64,000 nucleotides of DNA, from contig DYMK01000003.1 in the NCBI GenBank assembly GCA_020721585.1, forward strand, positions 1 through 64,000, given 5' to 3'. The translations under genes and the position numbers were made by a program. Below the pieces are notes generated by a model that searched no databases, was not told the DNA's origin, and saw only the letters and a list, made by a program, of their open reading frames with translations. The number at the start of each line of letters is the position of its first letter. Within the stretch, counting starts at the first letter, position 1. This DNA is from Sulfuricurvum sp. (GTDB lineage Bacteria; Campylobacterota; Campylobacteria; Campylobacterales; Sulfurimonadaceae). This document shows positions 26,207-35,954 of this stretch, piece by piece.

Positions 26207-28159
26207 ATGAAATCACTTTTAATTCGACTTACCCATGGCTTATTTACCCAAGATGTGACCGCTGAAGAACGCCCTTTGGTTCAGGAGTGGCTGGAAAAAA
26301 AGATGCTCATCCTTGAAGAGGGAAAATACCAATTTTCCTCGCGTTACCGTGGGGGCATTATTGCCAGTGTCCAATCCACGGGTGCTTATTTGCAAAGCGT
26401 CGGAGAGAGCGTTCGAGACCATTTTATCGATACGGCGTATCTCAATGGTGCCAAAGCGGGAGATTTGGTCATCGTCCAACGACTGCTTGGCAAACGCGGT
26501 GGTCCCAGTGCTAAGGTGGTGGTCTTGGTCGGGAGAAGTGAGACCTTTAGTGTAGGATTGCTCTCCCATCATAACGGTGAATTGACCTTACGCGATATAC
26601 GAACATCGCAACCCATCCCCCTATCGCTTCTGGATTTACCCCACACGCGCGAGGGATCGGTGTATCAGATCAACAATCAAACCAACACCATTAGTGCCTA
26701 TTTGGGAGACATGAGTGACCCTAAAGTGGATGAAAAAATTGTCCTAGCCCTTTATAACAAGCACGATGATTTTGACCCCGAAGTGATCGCAATGGCGCAA
26801 TCGTTCCCCAAAGAGGTGGATGCGTCGCTGTATCCCCATCGTCGTGATCTTCGCCACTTGCCTTTTTGTACCATTGACCCTGTGACCGCCAAAGATTATG
26901 ATGATGCCATTTGTTATGTACCCCAAACGCACACGCTGTATGTCGCCATTGCCGATGTGAGTGCGTATGTCCTCCCGTTTGGGGCGATTGATGCGGAAGC
27001 CATTTACCGCAGTTTTTCGATTTACCTCCCCCATCGCTCTATCCCGATGCTTCCACGTATCTTGAGTGAAACACTCTGTTCGTTGCAACCGTTGGTCGAT
27101 CGACTGGCGTATACCTTTGAACTCTCCCTTGATCCGCAAACCCTTGAAGTGATTCAAAGCGATGTGTACGAGTCCATCATCCACTCCCATCGCCGCTTTA
27201 CTTACGAGGAGATTGACCTCTTTTTAGGGGGAAATCTTCACGCTTCCAACGACAAAGAGCAACGGGTGTTGGACTATATCCCCCAACTCAACGACCTCAC
27301 TACCCAACTCAAAACCCAACGAATGGAGAAAGGGTACACCTTCCGCTCCAGCGAATTGGAGATGCAACTCGATGAAGCACAAAATATACTTACCACTGAG
27401 TTTGCCCTCGAAACCCCCTCCCATGCCCTCATCGAAGATTGTATGCTGCTTGCCAACAAAGCTGCGGCATCGATGTACGAGCGGGGAGTGTTTCGTATCC
27501 ATGAACCTCCCAGTGCCATGAAACTCCAAAGCCTCACTACTGAGTTAGCCAGTATCGGTATTTTTGTTGAGTTTCAAGGCTCGATCAAAGAGACCATCAC
27601 CGCCATCCAAGTCGAAGCGCAAAAACGGGAGCTTGTAAGTGAAGTCGATACCCTCATCATTCGCGCTCAGATGCAAGCGCGTTACGCCCCCTACAATACA
27701 GGGCATTTTGGATTGGGATTTGAACGTTACACCCATTTCACCTCTCCTATTCGCCGTTACAGTGATCTCATCGTCCATAGATTGCTCAAAGCAATCAAAG
27801 CGGGTGATACAGAAGAAGGTTCCTACGTATTGCGCAATATCGAATCACTCTGCACCTCCATCAGTGAAAAAGAGCGAGAAGCTAGCGACATCGAGATTCG
27901 CTTCCAAGAGCGTAAATTTGCCCGTTGGGCAGCTACGGTCATAGGGCAAGAATTCAATGCCCGCATTGTCCAAACCGAAGATGCCATTCGAGCAGAGGTG
28001 CATGATGTCATCATCGGAGCCAAAGTGACCCTCACTGACCATTTTGGATTGGGATTATTTGAGGATATTCGGCTCAAAATCGAAAGTGTCGATTTGGCCA
28101 CCGCGAAAATTACGGGGTCGTTTGTGGAGAAAATAGACAAAGAGAATGATAACGTTTGA
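26207..28159 (+). CDS. rnr: RNase R / RNase II-family exoribonuclease
   Basis: A 650-residue 3'-5' exoribonuclease. The RNB domain shows DPVTAKDYDDAI with the metal-binding aspartates, IADVSAYV and the closing HFTSPIRRYSDL motif; OB-fold domains lie before and an S1-like domain after. It is shorter than E. coli RNase R (813), as is normal in Campylobacterota. The start is ATG 26207; an in-frame codon at 26126 lies inside the divergent gene. In Helicobacter the rnr gene is next to holA; here they are 35 kb apart. Confidence 0.92.
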   Translation: MKSLLIRLTHGLFTQDVTAEERPLVQEWLEKKMLILEEGKYQFSSRYRGGIIASVQSTGAYLQSVGESVRDHFIDTAYLNGAKAGDLVIVQRLLGKRGGPSAKVVVLVGRSETFSVGLLSHHNGELTLRDIRTSQPIPLSLLDLPHTREGSVYQINNQTNTISAYLGDMSDPKVDEKIVLALYNKHDDFDPEVIAMAQSFPKEVDASLYPHRRDLRHLPFCTIDPVTAKDYDDAICYVPQTHTLYVAIADVSAYVLPFGAIDAEAIYRSFSIYLPHRSIPMLPRILSETLCSLQPLVDRLAYTFELSLDPQTLEVIQSDVYESIIHSHRRFTYEEIDLFLGGNLHASNDKEQRVLDYIPQLNDLTTQLKTQRMEKGYTFRSSELEMQLDEAQNILTTEFALETPSHALIEDCMLLANKAAASMYERGVFRIHEPPSAMKLQSLTTELASIGIFVEFQGSIKETITAIQVEAQKRELVSEVDTLIIRAQMQARYAPYNTGHFGLGFERYTHFTSPIRRYSDLIVHRLLKAIKAGDTEEGSYVLRNIESLCTSISEKEREASDIEIRFQERKFARWAATVIGQEFNARIVQTEDAIRAEVHDVIIGAKVTLTDHFGLGLFEDIRLKIESVDLATAKITGSFVEKIDKENDNV

Positions 28160-28247
28160 GATAACGAAATACAAATGCACGCTTTAAAAGCTTACAGGCA
28201 TAAGGGATTCAACCCCTGCTGTTACCTCTCTTTTAGCTTGATTCACC

Positions 28248-28253
28248 TACAAT
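28248..28253 (+). promoter_or_regulatory. -10 box of the S4-trpD-tsaE-lptB run
   Basis: TACAAT 37 bases before GTG 28291, in a 131-base gap after rnr. Candidate only. Confidence 0.35.
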
Positions 28254-28290
28254 AAGCCTCTTAAATCACCTAGCTATTGGAACTTTTTTT

Positions 28291-28539
28291 GTGCGTATCG
28301 ATAAATTTTTAAATGCCGTAAACCTCACCAAACGCCGTGCTGTAGCGCAAGATATGATTAATGAAGAGGTGGTTATGGTCAATAACAAAGTTGTTAAGCC
28401 CGCCAAAAACATCGCCATTGGGGATGTCATTACCTTGGTGTATCTCTCCAAAGAGCAACGTTTTGAGGTATTAGCCCTCCCAACGATCAAATCAACCCCC
28501 AAATCACAACAACATTTGTACGTCAAGGAGTTGGTATGA
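28291..28539 (+). CDS. S4-domain RNA-binding protein (Hsp15/RqcP-like)
   Basis: An 82-residue protein made almost wholly of an S4 domain (MRIDKFLNAVNLTKRRAVAQDMI, then KPAKNIAIGD), described here by its two halves. Small S4 proteins such as Hsp15 and RqcP bind 50S subunits that carry stalled nascent chains. The start is GTG 28291. The stop overlaps trpD (ATGA), so both are probably translated together. Confidence 0.8.
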   Translation: MRIDKFLNAVNLTKRRAVAQDMINEEVVMVNNKVVKPAKNIAIGDVITLVYLSKEQRFEVLALPTIKSTPKSQQHLYVKELV

Positions 28540-29516
28540 ATCCGATAAGATCTGATTTTGAAGCACTTTTTGACCATCAACTAAGTGATGGTCAGATGCA
28601 CGATTTTTTACGCTCACTCAGTCTCAATGAAGAGACCTCTTCGGAGATGATTGCCACCGCAGCAGAGGTGATGCGAAGTCATTCAATTATCCTCGAAGTC
28701 CCCTCTGACCTTAAACCCAAACTCATCGATGTGGTCGGTACAGGCGGGGATAAAAGCGGTAGTTTTAATGTCAGTTCCACCGTGGCGCTTGTTCTTGCTG
28801 CATCGGGAGCGTATGTTGCCAAGCATGGTAATCGCTCCATCACCTCCCAATCGGGGAGTGCTGATGTCCTTGAACATCTTGGGGTCAAACTTGATCTCAC
28901 TTTGGCACAAAGTTCGACGTTGCTTCAGGAGTGCGGATTTACCTTTTTGTTCGCCCAATACCATCACCCTGCGATGAAGTTCATTATGCCCATTCGACGC
29001 AGTATCCCTGATAAAACGATCTTTAATATTTTAGGGCCGTTGACCAATCCTGTTGGGTTATCCAAAATTCTTCTTGGGGTGTTTGATCCCCTTTTTGTCC
29101 CTAAAATGGCACAAGCGGCGCAAAAATTGGGGATGGAGTCTGCCATTGTGGTGAGTTCACGCGAAAAAATGGATGAGATTAGCATCAGCGACATCACCTA
29201 TGCGGGGGGGCTAAAAAATGGGACAATCGACTATTTCGAGATTGATCCTCAAGCTTTTGGGATTAAAAAAGCCCCTTTTGAGGCGATACTTGGAGGAGAT
29301 GCCCACCAAAATGGGAAAATTCTCACCGATATTCTCAATAACCGTGCTACCGATGCGCAACGGGATATGGTGGTGATCAATGCCGCGTATGCCCTCATCG
29401 CCGAGGGGATGGCACGTGATGTCCAAGAAGGATTGGAGATTGCCCATGAAACGTTACGTAGTGGTAAAGCCGCGCAAAAACTCCACCAAATCATTACGGT
29501 CTCCTCCAAGCTATGA
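28536..29516 (+). CDS. trpD: Anthranilate phosphoribosyltransferase
   Basis: A 326-residue TrpD, transferring phosphoribosyl from PRPP to anthranilate in tryptophan synthesis. DVVGTGGDKSGSFNVS is the PRPP-binding loop, with KHGNRS and the DE metal motif (KMDEI) following. AAGGAG precedes the start. No other trp gene is in the window, so the pathway genes are dispersed. It overlaps the S4 gene and tsaE. Confidence 0.95.
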   Translation: MNPIRSDFEALFDHQLSDGQMHDFLRSLSLNEETSSEMIATAAEVMRSHSIILEVPSDLKPKLIDVVGTGGDKSGSFNVSSTVALVLAASGAYVAKHGNRSITSQSGSADVLEHLGVKLDLTLAQSSTLLQECGFTFLFAQYHHPAMKFIMPIRRSIPDKTIFNILGPLTNPVGLSKILLGVFDPLFVPKMAQAAQKLGMESAIVVSSREKMDEISISDITYAGGLKNGTIDYFEIDPQAFGIKKAPFEAILGGDAHQNGKILTDILNNRATDAQRDMVVINAAYALIAEGMARDVQEGLEIAHETLRSGKAAQKLHQIITVSSKL

Positions 29517-29923
29517 TGCACTTATCCCTCAATGAACTTCCTCTTTTGTGTGAACGTATGGCACGTGAGCTACCTCAGGGTGGCGTGATTATTCTTCAAG
29601 GGGATTTGGCCAGTGGTAAAACGACCCTTACCCAAGCGTTCGCACGCTATCTTGGAAACGACGAAGCGGTCACGTCCCCTACGTTTTCCCTTCAACAACA
29701 GTATGGACGCACCCTTTACCATTATGATTTGTACAATTATGGATTTGAAAAATTTTTGAGTTTGGGAATGATGGAGGAGTTAGAGCAAGAGGGATACCAT
29801 CTCATCGAGTGGGGGGATGAAGCATTGATGGCATTACTCCAACGGTGTGGGATGGCGTATCTGAGGGTAACAATCACCAAAGGCGATGACCAATCGCGCT
29901 ATTACGAGGTAACCAATGGATAA
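29513..29923 (+). CDS. tsaE: tRNA t6A ATPase TsaE
   Basis: A 136-residue P-loop protein (GDLASGKTT, about 30-38) needed with TsaB, TsaC and TsaD for threonylcarbamoyl-adenosine at tRNA position 37. SPTFSL and YHYDLYN are family motifs. It overlaps trpD by 4 bases and lptB by 8 bases. Confidence 0.93.
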   Translation: MMHLSLNELPLLCERMARELPQGGVIILQGDLASGKTTLTQAFARYLGNDEAVTSPTFSLQQQYGRTLYHYDLYNYGFEKFLSLGMMEELEQEGYHLIEWGDEALMALLQRCGMAYLRVTITKGDDQSRYYEVTNG

Positions 29924-30650
29924 TCAAAACCATGTACTAAAAGTTGATCACTTGGTCAAAACGATCAAAAAACACGAAATCGTTCGCGGTATCAGTATGG
30001 AGCTTCACACCGGTGAAGTGGTGGGGTTGTTAGGCCCTAATGGGGCGGGGAAAACCACCACGTTTTATATGATTTGTGGTTTGGTTGAGGCAACTTCGGG
30101 GCATGTCTACATCGATGACCAAGAGGTCTCTACTATGCCCTTGCACCAACGCTCTCGCATGGGAATTGGGTATTTGCCCCAAGAAGCTTCGATTTTTAAA
30201 GAACTCACCGTCGAAGAGAACCTCATTATCGCCGCAGAAGCAGGGAGCCTTTCCAAAGAGATGCAAGAGCGACGGATTGAAGAGCTTTTGGAGATGTTTA
30301 ACATCGAACCCATCCGCGCCCGTCGGGGGATCAATCTCAGTGGTGGAGAGCGACGACGGGTGGAGATTGCCCGTGCTTTGGTCAATAAACCCCGATTTTT
30401 ATTGCTCGATGAACCCTTTGCTGGGGTGGATCCCATCGCGGTAATGGACATTCAGACCATTATTGCGCAGTTGATCGAGTATGGGATTGGGGTGCTGATC
30501 ACCGATCATAATGTGCGTGAAACCTTGGCGGTATGCCATCGTGCGTATGTGATCAAAAGTGGTGCGTTATTGGCTGCGGGTACCAGTGATGAGATTGCCC
30601 ACAATCCGGATGTACGCGAACACTATTTGGGTGAATCGTTTAAATTGTAG
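29916..30650 (+). CDS. lptB: LPS export ABC ATPase LptB
   Basis: A 244-residue ABC ATPase with Walker A GPNGAGKTTT, signature LSGGERRR and Walker B LLLDEPFAGVDP; YLPQEASIFKELTVEENL follows the LptB pattern. LptB drives lipopolysaccharide transport with LptFG from the inner to the outer membrane. In some relatives rpoN follows; here a TrkA-C protein does, 14 bases on. Confidence 0.95.
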   Translation: MDNQNHVLKVDHLVKTIKKHEIVRGISMELHTGEVVGLLGPNGAGKTTTFYMICGLVEATSGHVYIDDQEVSTMPLHQRSRMGIGYLPQEASIFKELTVEENLIIAAEAGSLSKEMQERRIEELLEMFNIEPIRARRGINLSGGERRRVEIARALVNKPRFLLLDEPFAGVDPIAVMDIQTIIAQLIEYGIGVLITDHNVRETLAVCHRAYVIKSGALLAAGTSDEIAHNPDVREHYLGESFKL

Positions 30651-30663
30651 AGAGGAATTCGCA

Positions 30664-32070
30664 ATGAAAAAAATTTTAATCGTCAGTGATGGCATCCTTG
30701 GTCACCATTTTGTTCAACGGGTCATTGGTGCGTATACGACGGAAAATATTTACTCAATCATTCAGACCAAAAATGGGGTAAATTACACGGGATATAACCA
30801 AGCGCGCTTTAAATTTTTTCATTTTGACCCTACCAATTACTATAAAATTTCTCCCTTACTCAAAAATGATTTTACCCAAGCGGTTTTAGTCATGGATCAA
30901 TCACTGGAGATGGAACAAACCATTAAAAATATCCATCTTATCCAACCCTCTTTACGTATTATTGCCCTTAATCTGTGGGACTTACCCCACATAGAGGGGG
31001 TTGAGTGGATCAATATGCACCAAATTGTCTCCCTCAATCTTTTGGATCACCTCCCCAATATCCCCGTTATCGCCCAAAACATTGGATTAGGCAATGGGGA
31101 GATCATGGAGGTCTTGGTTCCGTTTGGGAGTTCCTTTGTCTATCGTCATATTGGCTCCATAGAGCAAAACAATTGGAAAATTGCCGCGTTGTACCGCAAC
31201 CGTCAGTTGATCTTACCCTCCGATCAGCGGATGCTTCAACCCAATGATCTGTTGGTATTGGTGGGAGAACCCACCGTTCTTAAATCGGTTTATCGGGCGA
31301 TTAAACGGGAATTGGGGCAATTTCCTGCCCCCTTTGGAAGCAAATTGTACCTTTACATCGATATGGCGTATGATACCCCCAAAACGTTAGTGGAGTTGGT
31401 GCGACGAAGTATCTATATTCAGCAAAAGCTCAAAAAACCGTTGTTAATCAAAATTATGAATCCCACCCATATTGAGACGTTACGTCGTATCAAATCGTAC
31501 AGCACTAAAGAGGTGGAGGTGGAAATTGTCTATAGCCCATTGGGTGATCCCTCTATGCTTGTAGCTGACATCAAAAAACACCATATTGGACTGTGTTTGG
31601 TCTCCCAAAAGATGTTTGCTAATGATGCAATACGTGAAAAATTGTATGAGGGAAAAATCCCCATTTTGAAATTGGCAAATAGGTCGTTTTCGACCTTAAA
31701 AAAATCGTTGGTGATGTTAGGAGAACAAAATCATCTTGAGCCTATTTCCAGCACGGTGTTTGATGTCGCTTCGCAATTGGGCTTTGATTTGGAATTGATT
31801 GATTATGCCATTGAAGACCGCGACGCAGCTGCACGCTCTATTGACCATTTCAAAAATCTTTCGGCTATTTTTTCCAAAAAAATTCGGGTGGTCAAAACCG
31901 AAGAAAATCCGATCCGTTTTGTCCGTGAATACGATAATTTTTTGCAGTGTCTCCCTTTTTCCCAAAAAATGTTTCAAAATCCATTGAAGCGGTTTTTTGC
32001 CACCGATATGGAAATTTTGTATACGAAGTTGGATTCCTACCATCAGCTTTTTATCCCAACCCAAATATAA
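30664..32070 (+). CDS. TrkA-C (RCK) domain protein, Campylobacterota-type
   Basis: A 468-residue cytoplasmic protein. Residues 1-60 look like a nucleotide-binding fold, and PFGSSFVYRHIGSI ... NDLLVLVGEP (about 150-215) matches a TrkA C-terminal (RCK_C) ligand-binding domain. The rest matches no family that I can name. RCK proteins bind nucleotides or c-di-nucleotides and gate ion transporters; no channel gene is adjacent. The start is ATG 30664 with GAGGA upstream, not an in-frame start inside lptB. Confidence 0.7.
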   Translation: MKKILIVSDGILGHHFVQRVIGAYTTENIYSIIQTKNGVNYTGYNQARFKFFHFDPTNYYKISPLLKNDFTQAVLVMDQSLEMEQTIKNIHLIQPSLRIIALNLWDLPHIEGVEWINMHQIVSLNLLDHLPNIPVIAQNIGLGNGEIMEVLVPFGSSFVYRHIGSIEQNNWKIAALYRNRQLILPSDQRMLQPNDLLVLVGEPTVLKSVYRAIKRELGQFPAPFGSKLYLYIDMAYDTPKTLVELVRRSIYIQQKLKKPLLIKIMNPTHIETLRRIKSYSTKEVEVEIVYSPLGDPSMLVADIKKHHIGLCLVSQKMFANDAIREKLYEGKIPILKLANRSFSTLKKSLVMLGEQNHLEPISSTVFDVASQLGFDLELIDYAIEDRDAAARSIDHFKNLSAIFSKKIRVVKTEENPIRFVREYDNFLQCLPFSQKMFQNPLKRFFATDMEILYTKLDSYHQLFIPTQI

Positions 32071-32129
32071 TTTAAGCCCTTTTAACGTATCATCACAGCT
32101 GTTTCATTATTCCCATTTATAGGCTTTTT

Positions 32130-33179
32130 ATGACCGTATCTATCACCCTTGACCGTATTATCAACGACTCCTATCCCATCCATATTGGTGCGTTAGACAC
32201 CATCGAATGGGGGGGGAAAGTGGCGATTGTCACCAACCCAAAAGTTGCAGGCTTGCACCTTGCCACACTGCTTAATGTCCTTAAGGCAAAAGAGGTCTTT
32301 TTGATTACCGTTCCCGATGGAGAACAGTACAAAACCTTAGCGACCATTGAGTTTATGTTGGATCGGATGTTTGATCACCGTCTTAACCGAAAATCGCTTT
32401 TGATCGCTTTTGGTGGAGGTGTGATCGGAGATATGGGGGGATTTGCTGCGAGTTTGTACAATCGTGGAATCGATTTTATCCAAATCCCCACCACGTTGCT
32501 CTCGCAAGTGGATGCCAGTGTGGGGGGAAAAACGGGGGTAAATAACCGATTTGGTAAAAACCTTATTGGGGCATTCCATCAACCCAAAGCGGTTTATATC
32601 GACCCAAGCTTCTTAAAGACTCTCCCATTGAGAGAATTTGGAGCAGGGGTAGCTGAGATTGTCAAAATGGCGGTCACGTTTAATCGGGAGTTTTTTGAGT
32701 GGTTGGAGTCTCATGATCTGCGCGAAGAGGAAAATCTCTTAACCGCCATTGCCCACGCGGTGGAGACCAAAGCCCGTGTCGTCGAAGCGGATGAAAAAGA
32801 GCAAGGGTTGCGCGCTGCGTTGAACTACGGTCACACCTTTGGTCACGTGATTGAAAACGAAACCCATTATGAGACCTATTTGCATGGGGAGTGTGTCGCT
32901 ATGGGGATGATGATGGCGAATGAATTGGCGTGTGACGTGGGGCTTATGAGTAGCGTTGAAGTTCAACGGGTGCGTGCTGTCTTGGAACGGTATGCCCTAC
33001 CGCTTGATTATACGATTGCCGATGTTGAAAAATTTTATGAAACCTTTTTTCTCGATAAAAAAAGTGCCGATGATGCGATTACCTTTATTCTCCCCCGTTC
33101 ATTAGGGGGTGTTGAGATTACCGATACGGTCAATTCTGAGGTGGTCAAATCGGTTTTAAGACGTTTTACGAATGGCTAA
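32130..33179 (+). CDS. aroB: 3-dehydroquinate synthase
   Basis: A 349-residue NAD-dependent enzyme of the shikimate pathway. GGGVIGDMGGF, TTLLSQVDASVGGKTGVN, GAFHQPKAV and NYGHTFGHVIE (metal-binding His) are visible. An 8-G run lies at about 32209-32216 within the WGGK codons, the longest homopolymer I noticed in the window. It overlaps the MscS gene by 8 bases. Confidence 0.96.
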   Translation: MTVSITLDRIINDSYPIHIGALDTIEWGGKVAIVTNPKVAGLHLATLLNVLKAKEVFLITVPDGEQYKTLATIEFMLDRMFDHRLNRKSLLIAFGGGVIGDMGGFAASLYNRGIDFIQIPTTLLSQVDASVGGKTGVNNRFGKNLIGAFHQPKAVYIDPSFLKTLPLREFGAGVAEIVKMAVTFNREFFEWLESHDLREEENLLTAIAHAVETKARVVEADEKEQGLRAALNYGHTFGHVIENETHYETYLHGECVAMGMMMANELACDVGLMSSVEVQRVRAVLERYALPLDYTIADVEKFYETFFLDKKSADDAITFILPRSLGGVEITDTVNSEVVKSVLRRFTNG

Positions 33180-34767
33180 ATATCTTTTTTGGTTCCTCTT
33201 GGTCGCATTATGCGCGTATGCAGAGGGGCAGAGTGATCAAAACATCAGCGTTGATCATCAAAATGAGATTGCGGTTAAACTTTTCCAAATCGATCAGCTC
33301 CAAAAAGGGCTTGCCAAAGGGAACAATGTTTGGATCAAAAGTTATGACTCCTACACGGCGTATCGGGAAGCACGACAAAGTTTATCCGCCATTAAAGTGC
33401 GTATGGCACTCCTTAAAAACAGTGATTTAAGTGATAAGCGAAAATTAGAATTTGAAGCCCTTCAAGCCAAAGAGAAGATCCTTACCGATCAACTCGAACT
33501 GCTCAAAGCCCAAGGGAGTTCCCCTTTCGTTACCCTCTTAAAACCCGATGAAGCGGGTGTTCCCCCCTCCGTTACCAACCCTTTTGATATTATTCTTGGA
33601 TTGTCGTACATCAAACGGTTGGATGGGCAGTTTAAAGAGTATAAAGTTCGTTCAGATGATTTAAATGAGATTATCAGCAATTTAGAACAACAAATTGAAC
33701 TCTACAAAGAGGTTTTAGTATTAAATCCCCAAGAGATCACCTATCAAGATAATCTTGAAGAGACTTTTTTGAAAGAGGAAAAATTTAAATTAGCCTTAGA
33801 TACCCTTGAAGCGACCACTCAAGTGTACGAAAAACGGATTGAATCGACCGAAGCCAAAATCAATGAAGCGATTAAAGATCAGCTTACGAAATTAATGACC
33901 TTGGTGATCGTAGTAATGATCATATTCGCACTGATGTTTTTGATTAAACAGATGGTAAAGCGGTATGTGAGTGATAATGAACGCTTTTATATGGTCAATA
34001 AGGTGATCACCTTTACAGGGATGAGTTTTATTATTTTGCTGTTATCGTTTAGTTATATCGACAATGTGGGCTATTTCGCGACCATTTTGGGGTTTGCTTC
34101 AGCGGGGATTGCCATTGCGATGCGCGATTGGTTTATGAGTATGTTGGGGTGGTTTGTCATTGTCTTGGGCGGTTCTATTCATGTGGGGGATCGTATTCGT
34201 GTGGAGAAAGATGGGATGCTTTATTTGGGGGATGTATTGGACATTTCGTTTCAACGGTTAACCCTCCTTGAAGATGTTACCCTCACGACGCTCATGCACA
34301 ATCGTCGAGCGGGGCGGATTATTTTTGTCCCCAATAACTACATTTTCACCTCCATGATTGCCAATTACACCCATGGATCGCTCAAAACGGTGTGGGATGG
34401 GATTGATATTGTCATTACCTTTGAGTCCAATCACAAAAAAGCAGCCCATTTGGTGAAAGAGATTTGTCGCAAATACTCCAAGGGGTACACCGATATTACC
34501 CGTAAGCAACTCAATAAACTACGGGATCATTACAGCCTAAAAAACACCAACGTTGAACCCCGCATTTTTACTTTTATCGAACCCAATGGGATGAAGATTA
34601 GCGCGTGGTACCTTACCAATGCGTATGGGACGCTGACTTTGCGCAGTACCATTTCGGGGGATATTGTCGATGCGTTTATGAAAGAAGAGGACATTACCAT
34701 CGCTTACCCAACCCAAACGGTGTATGGCACACTCTCTACGCCACACGAATTGTTGAAAGAAGTGTAA
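33172..34767 (+). CDS. MscS-family mechanosensitive channel with periplasmic coiled coil
   Basis: A 531-residue inner-membrane protein: signal peptide (1-19), a periplasmic part rich in coiled coil (about 25-235), transmembrane helices near 240-262, 275-297 and 300-330, and a C-terminal MscS domain with GFASAGIAIAMRDWF as the pore helix and GGSIHVGDRIRVE as the beta domain. Such channels open under membrane tension to release solutes. aroB followed by an MscS gene is a known order in Campylobacterota. The hyp genes begin on the other strand right after it. Confidence 0.9.
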   Translation: MAKYLFWFLLVALCAYAEGQSDQNISVDHQNEIAVKLFQIDQLQKGLAKGNNVWIKSYDSYTAYREARQSLSAIKVRMALLKNSDLSDKRKLEFEALQAKEKILTDQLELLKAQGSSPFVTLLKPDEAGVPPSVTNPFDIILGLSYIKRLDGQFKEYKVRSDDLNEIISNLEQQIELYKEVLVLNPQEITYQDNLEETFLKEEKFKLALDTLEATTQVYEKRIESTEAKINEAIKDQLTKLMTLVIVVMIIFALMFLIKQMVKRYVSDNERFYMVNKVITFTGMSFIILLLSFSYIDNVGYFATILGFASAGIAIAMRDWFMSMLGWFVIVLGGSIHVGDRIRVEKDGMLYLGDVLDISFQRLTLLEDVTLTTLMHNRRAGRIIFVPNNYIFTSMIANYTHGSLKTVWDGIDIVITFESNHKKAAHLVKEICRKYSKGYTDITRKQLNKLRDHYSLKNTNVEPRIFTFIEPNGMKISAWYLTNAYGTLTLRSTISGDIVDAFMKEEDITIAYPTQTVYGTLSTPHELLKEV

Positions 34768-34828
34768 GGGTAAATCGGTATGATTGGGGGGAAAAGTGGA
34801 TGAGGGTGTATGAACAAATAAGGGTCGT

Positions 34829-35953
34829 TCAAGACAAGGGCAAATTCCCATACTTATAATACGCCGAACACGCCCCCTCGGAGCTGACCATACAGCTTCC
34901 CACAGGAGTCGTCGGTTTACACGCGGTGCCGAAGATACTACACTGCGGCGGGGAGGCTTTTCCTTTCAGAATATCGCCACAAATGCAGAGCTTGTGATCG
35001 TTGATCTCCTCTTTGGGCAATACGGCATCATAAATCTTTTCGGCGTTGTAGCGATCATACTCGCTCCGTAGACCCATCCCGCTTTGGGGAATATCCCCCA
35101 GACCACGCCAGCGAAAGTCTACCTTGTGGAAATATTTGTCCATCATCGCTTGAGCTTTGAGGTTCCCCTCACGCGTCACGGCACGTTTGTACTCCACTTC
35201 GAGTTCGCATCGGTTTTCGATAAATTGTTTGACGATCATGCTGATAGAGTGCATCACGTCCACCGGCTCGAATCCGCTGACTACGACGGGTTTGCCCCAA
35301 TCGCGCGGGAACTCTTCGTAGATTTTGCTTCCGCTGATAACGCTGACGTGGGAAGGTCCTAAAAACGCATCAATAATACACGCTTCATCACTAATCAACG
35401 CGCGCATCGGCTCAGGTACGGTGACGTGGTTGACGTGCAAGAGGATATTTTTGACCTCTTGGCGGATCACCGTGTCTAAAAGGGCGGCGGTCATCGGGGT
35501 CGTCGTCTCAAATCCGATAGCGAAGAAGATGACTGTTTTATCGGGGTTTTCTTGGGCGATTTTGAGACAATCCAGAGGTGAGTAGACGAAACGGACATCC
35601 GCACCCTTGGCTCTAGCATCTTGTAAACTTCCATTGCTTCCAGGGACTTTGATCATATCGCCCAGCGTCACCAAAATGACATTAGGCTGTTGACTCAATA
35701 CGTATGCGTGATCAATCCGCTCTTTGGGCATGATGCACACGGGGCATCCCGGACCGTGAACGAATTTAATATTTTTAGGTAAAAGCTGAAGAATTCCGTA
35801 CTTCATGATGGTGTGGGTATGTCCGCCGCACACTTCCATGATATTGATCGGGTGGGAGAGCTTTGAGGCATCCACGGCGATGATCTTCGCGTATGCTTTT
35901 ATCGTATCCGCATCTCGAAAATCATCATAGAGATTTTTAAGTTCCAATCCCAT
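34829..35953 (-). CDS. hypD: Hydrogenase maturation factor HypD
   Basis: A 374-residue [4Fe-4S] protein that with HypC assembles the Fe(CN)2CO group of [NiFe] hydrogenase. EVCGGHTHTI, HGPGCPVC and the C-terminal cluster-binding cysteines (CICGDILKG, GTACKP, VGSCMVSSEGAC) are all present. The start ATG 35953 follows the hypC stop by one base and gives the usual beginning MGLELKNLYDDF; the longer frame overlaps hypC. Confidence 0.95.
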   Translation of the reverse strand: MGLELKNLYDDFRDADTIKAYAKIIAVDASKLSHPINIMEVCGGHTHTIMKYGILQLLPKNIKFVHGPGCPVCIMPKERIDHAYVLSQQPNVILVTLGDMIKVPGSNGSLQDARAKGADVRFVYSPLDCLKIAQENPDKTVIFFAIGFETTTPMTAALLDTVIRQEVKNILLHVNHVTVPEPMRALISDEACIIDAFLGPSHVSVISGSKIYEEFPRDWGKPVVVSGFEPVDVMHSISMIVKQFIENRCELEVEYKRAVTREGNLKAQAMMDKYFHKVDFRWRGLGDIPQSGMGLRSEYDRYNAEKIYDAVLPKEEINDHKLCICGDILKGKASPPQCSIFGTACKPTTPVGSCMVSSEGACSAYYKYGNLPLS

Positions 35954-35954
35954 C

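Noticed and set aside
30559-30663. Extended start of the TrkA-C protein
   Set aside because: It lies inside lptB, and ATG 30664 has its own GAGGA ribosome site.
32750-32830. Long minus-strand frames opposite aroB and rnr
   Set aside because: They have no start signals and mirror the real genes; judged to be shadows.
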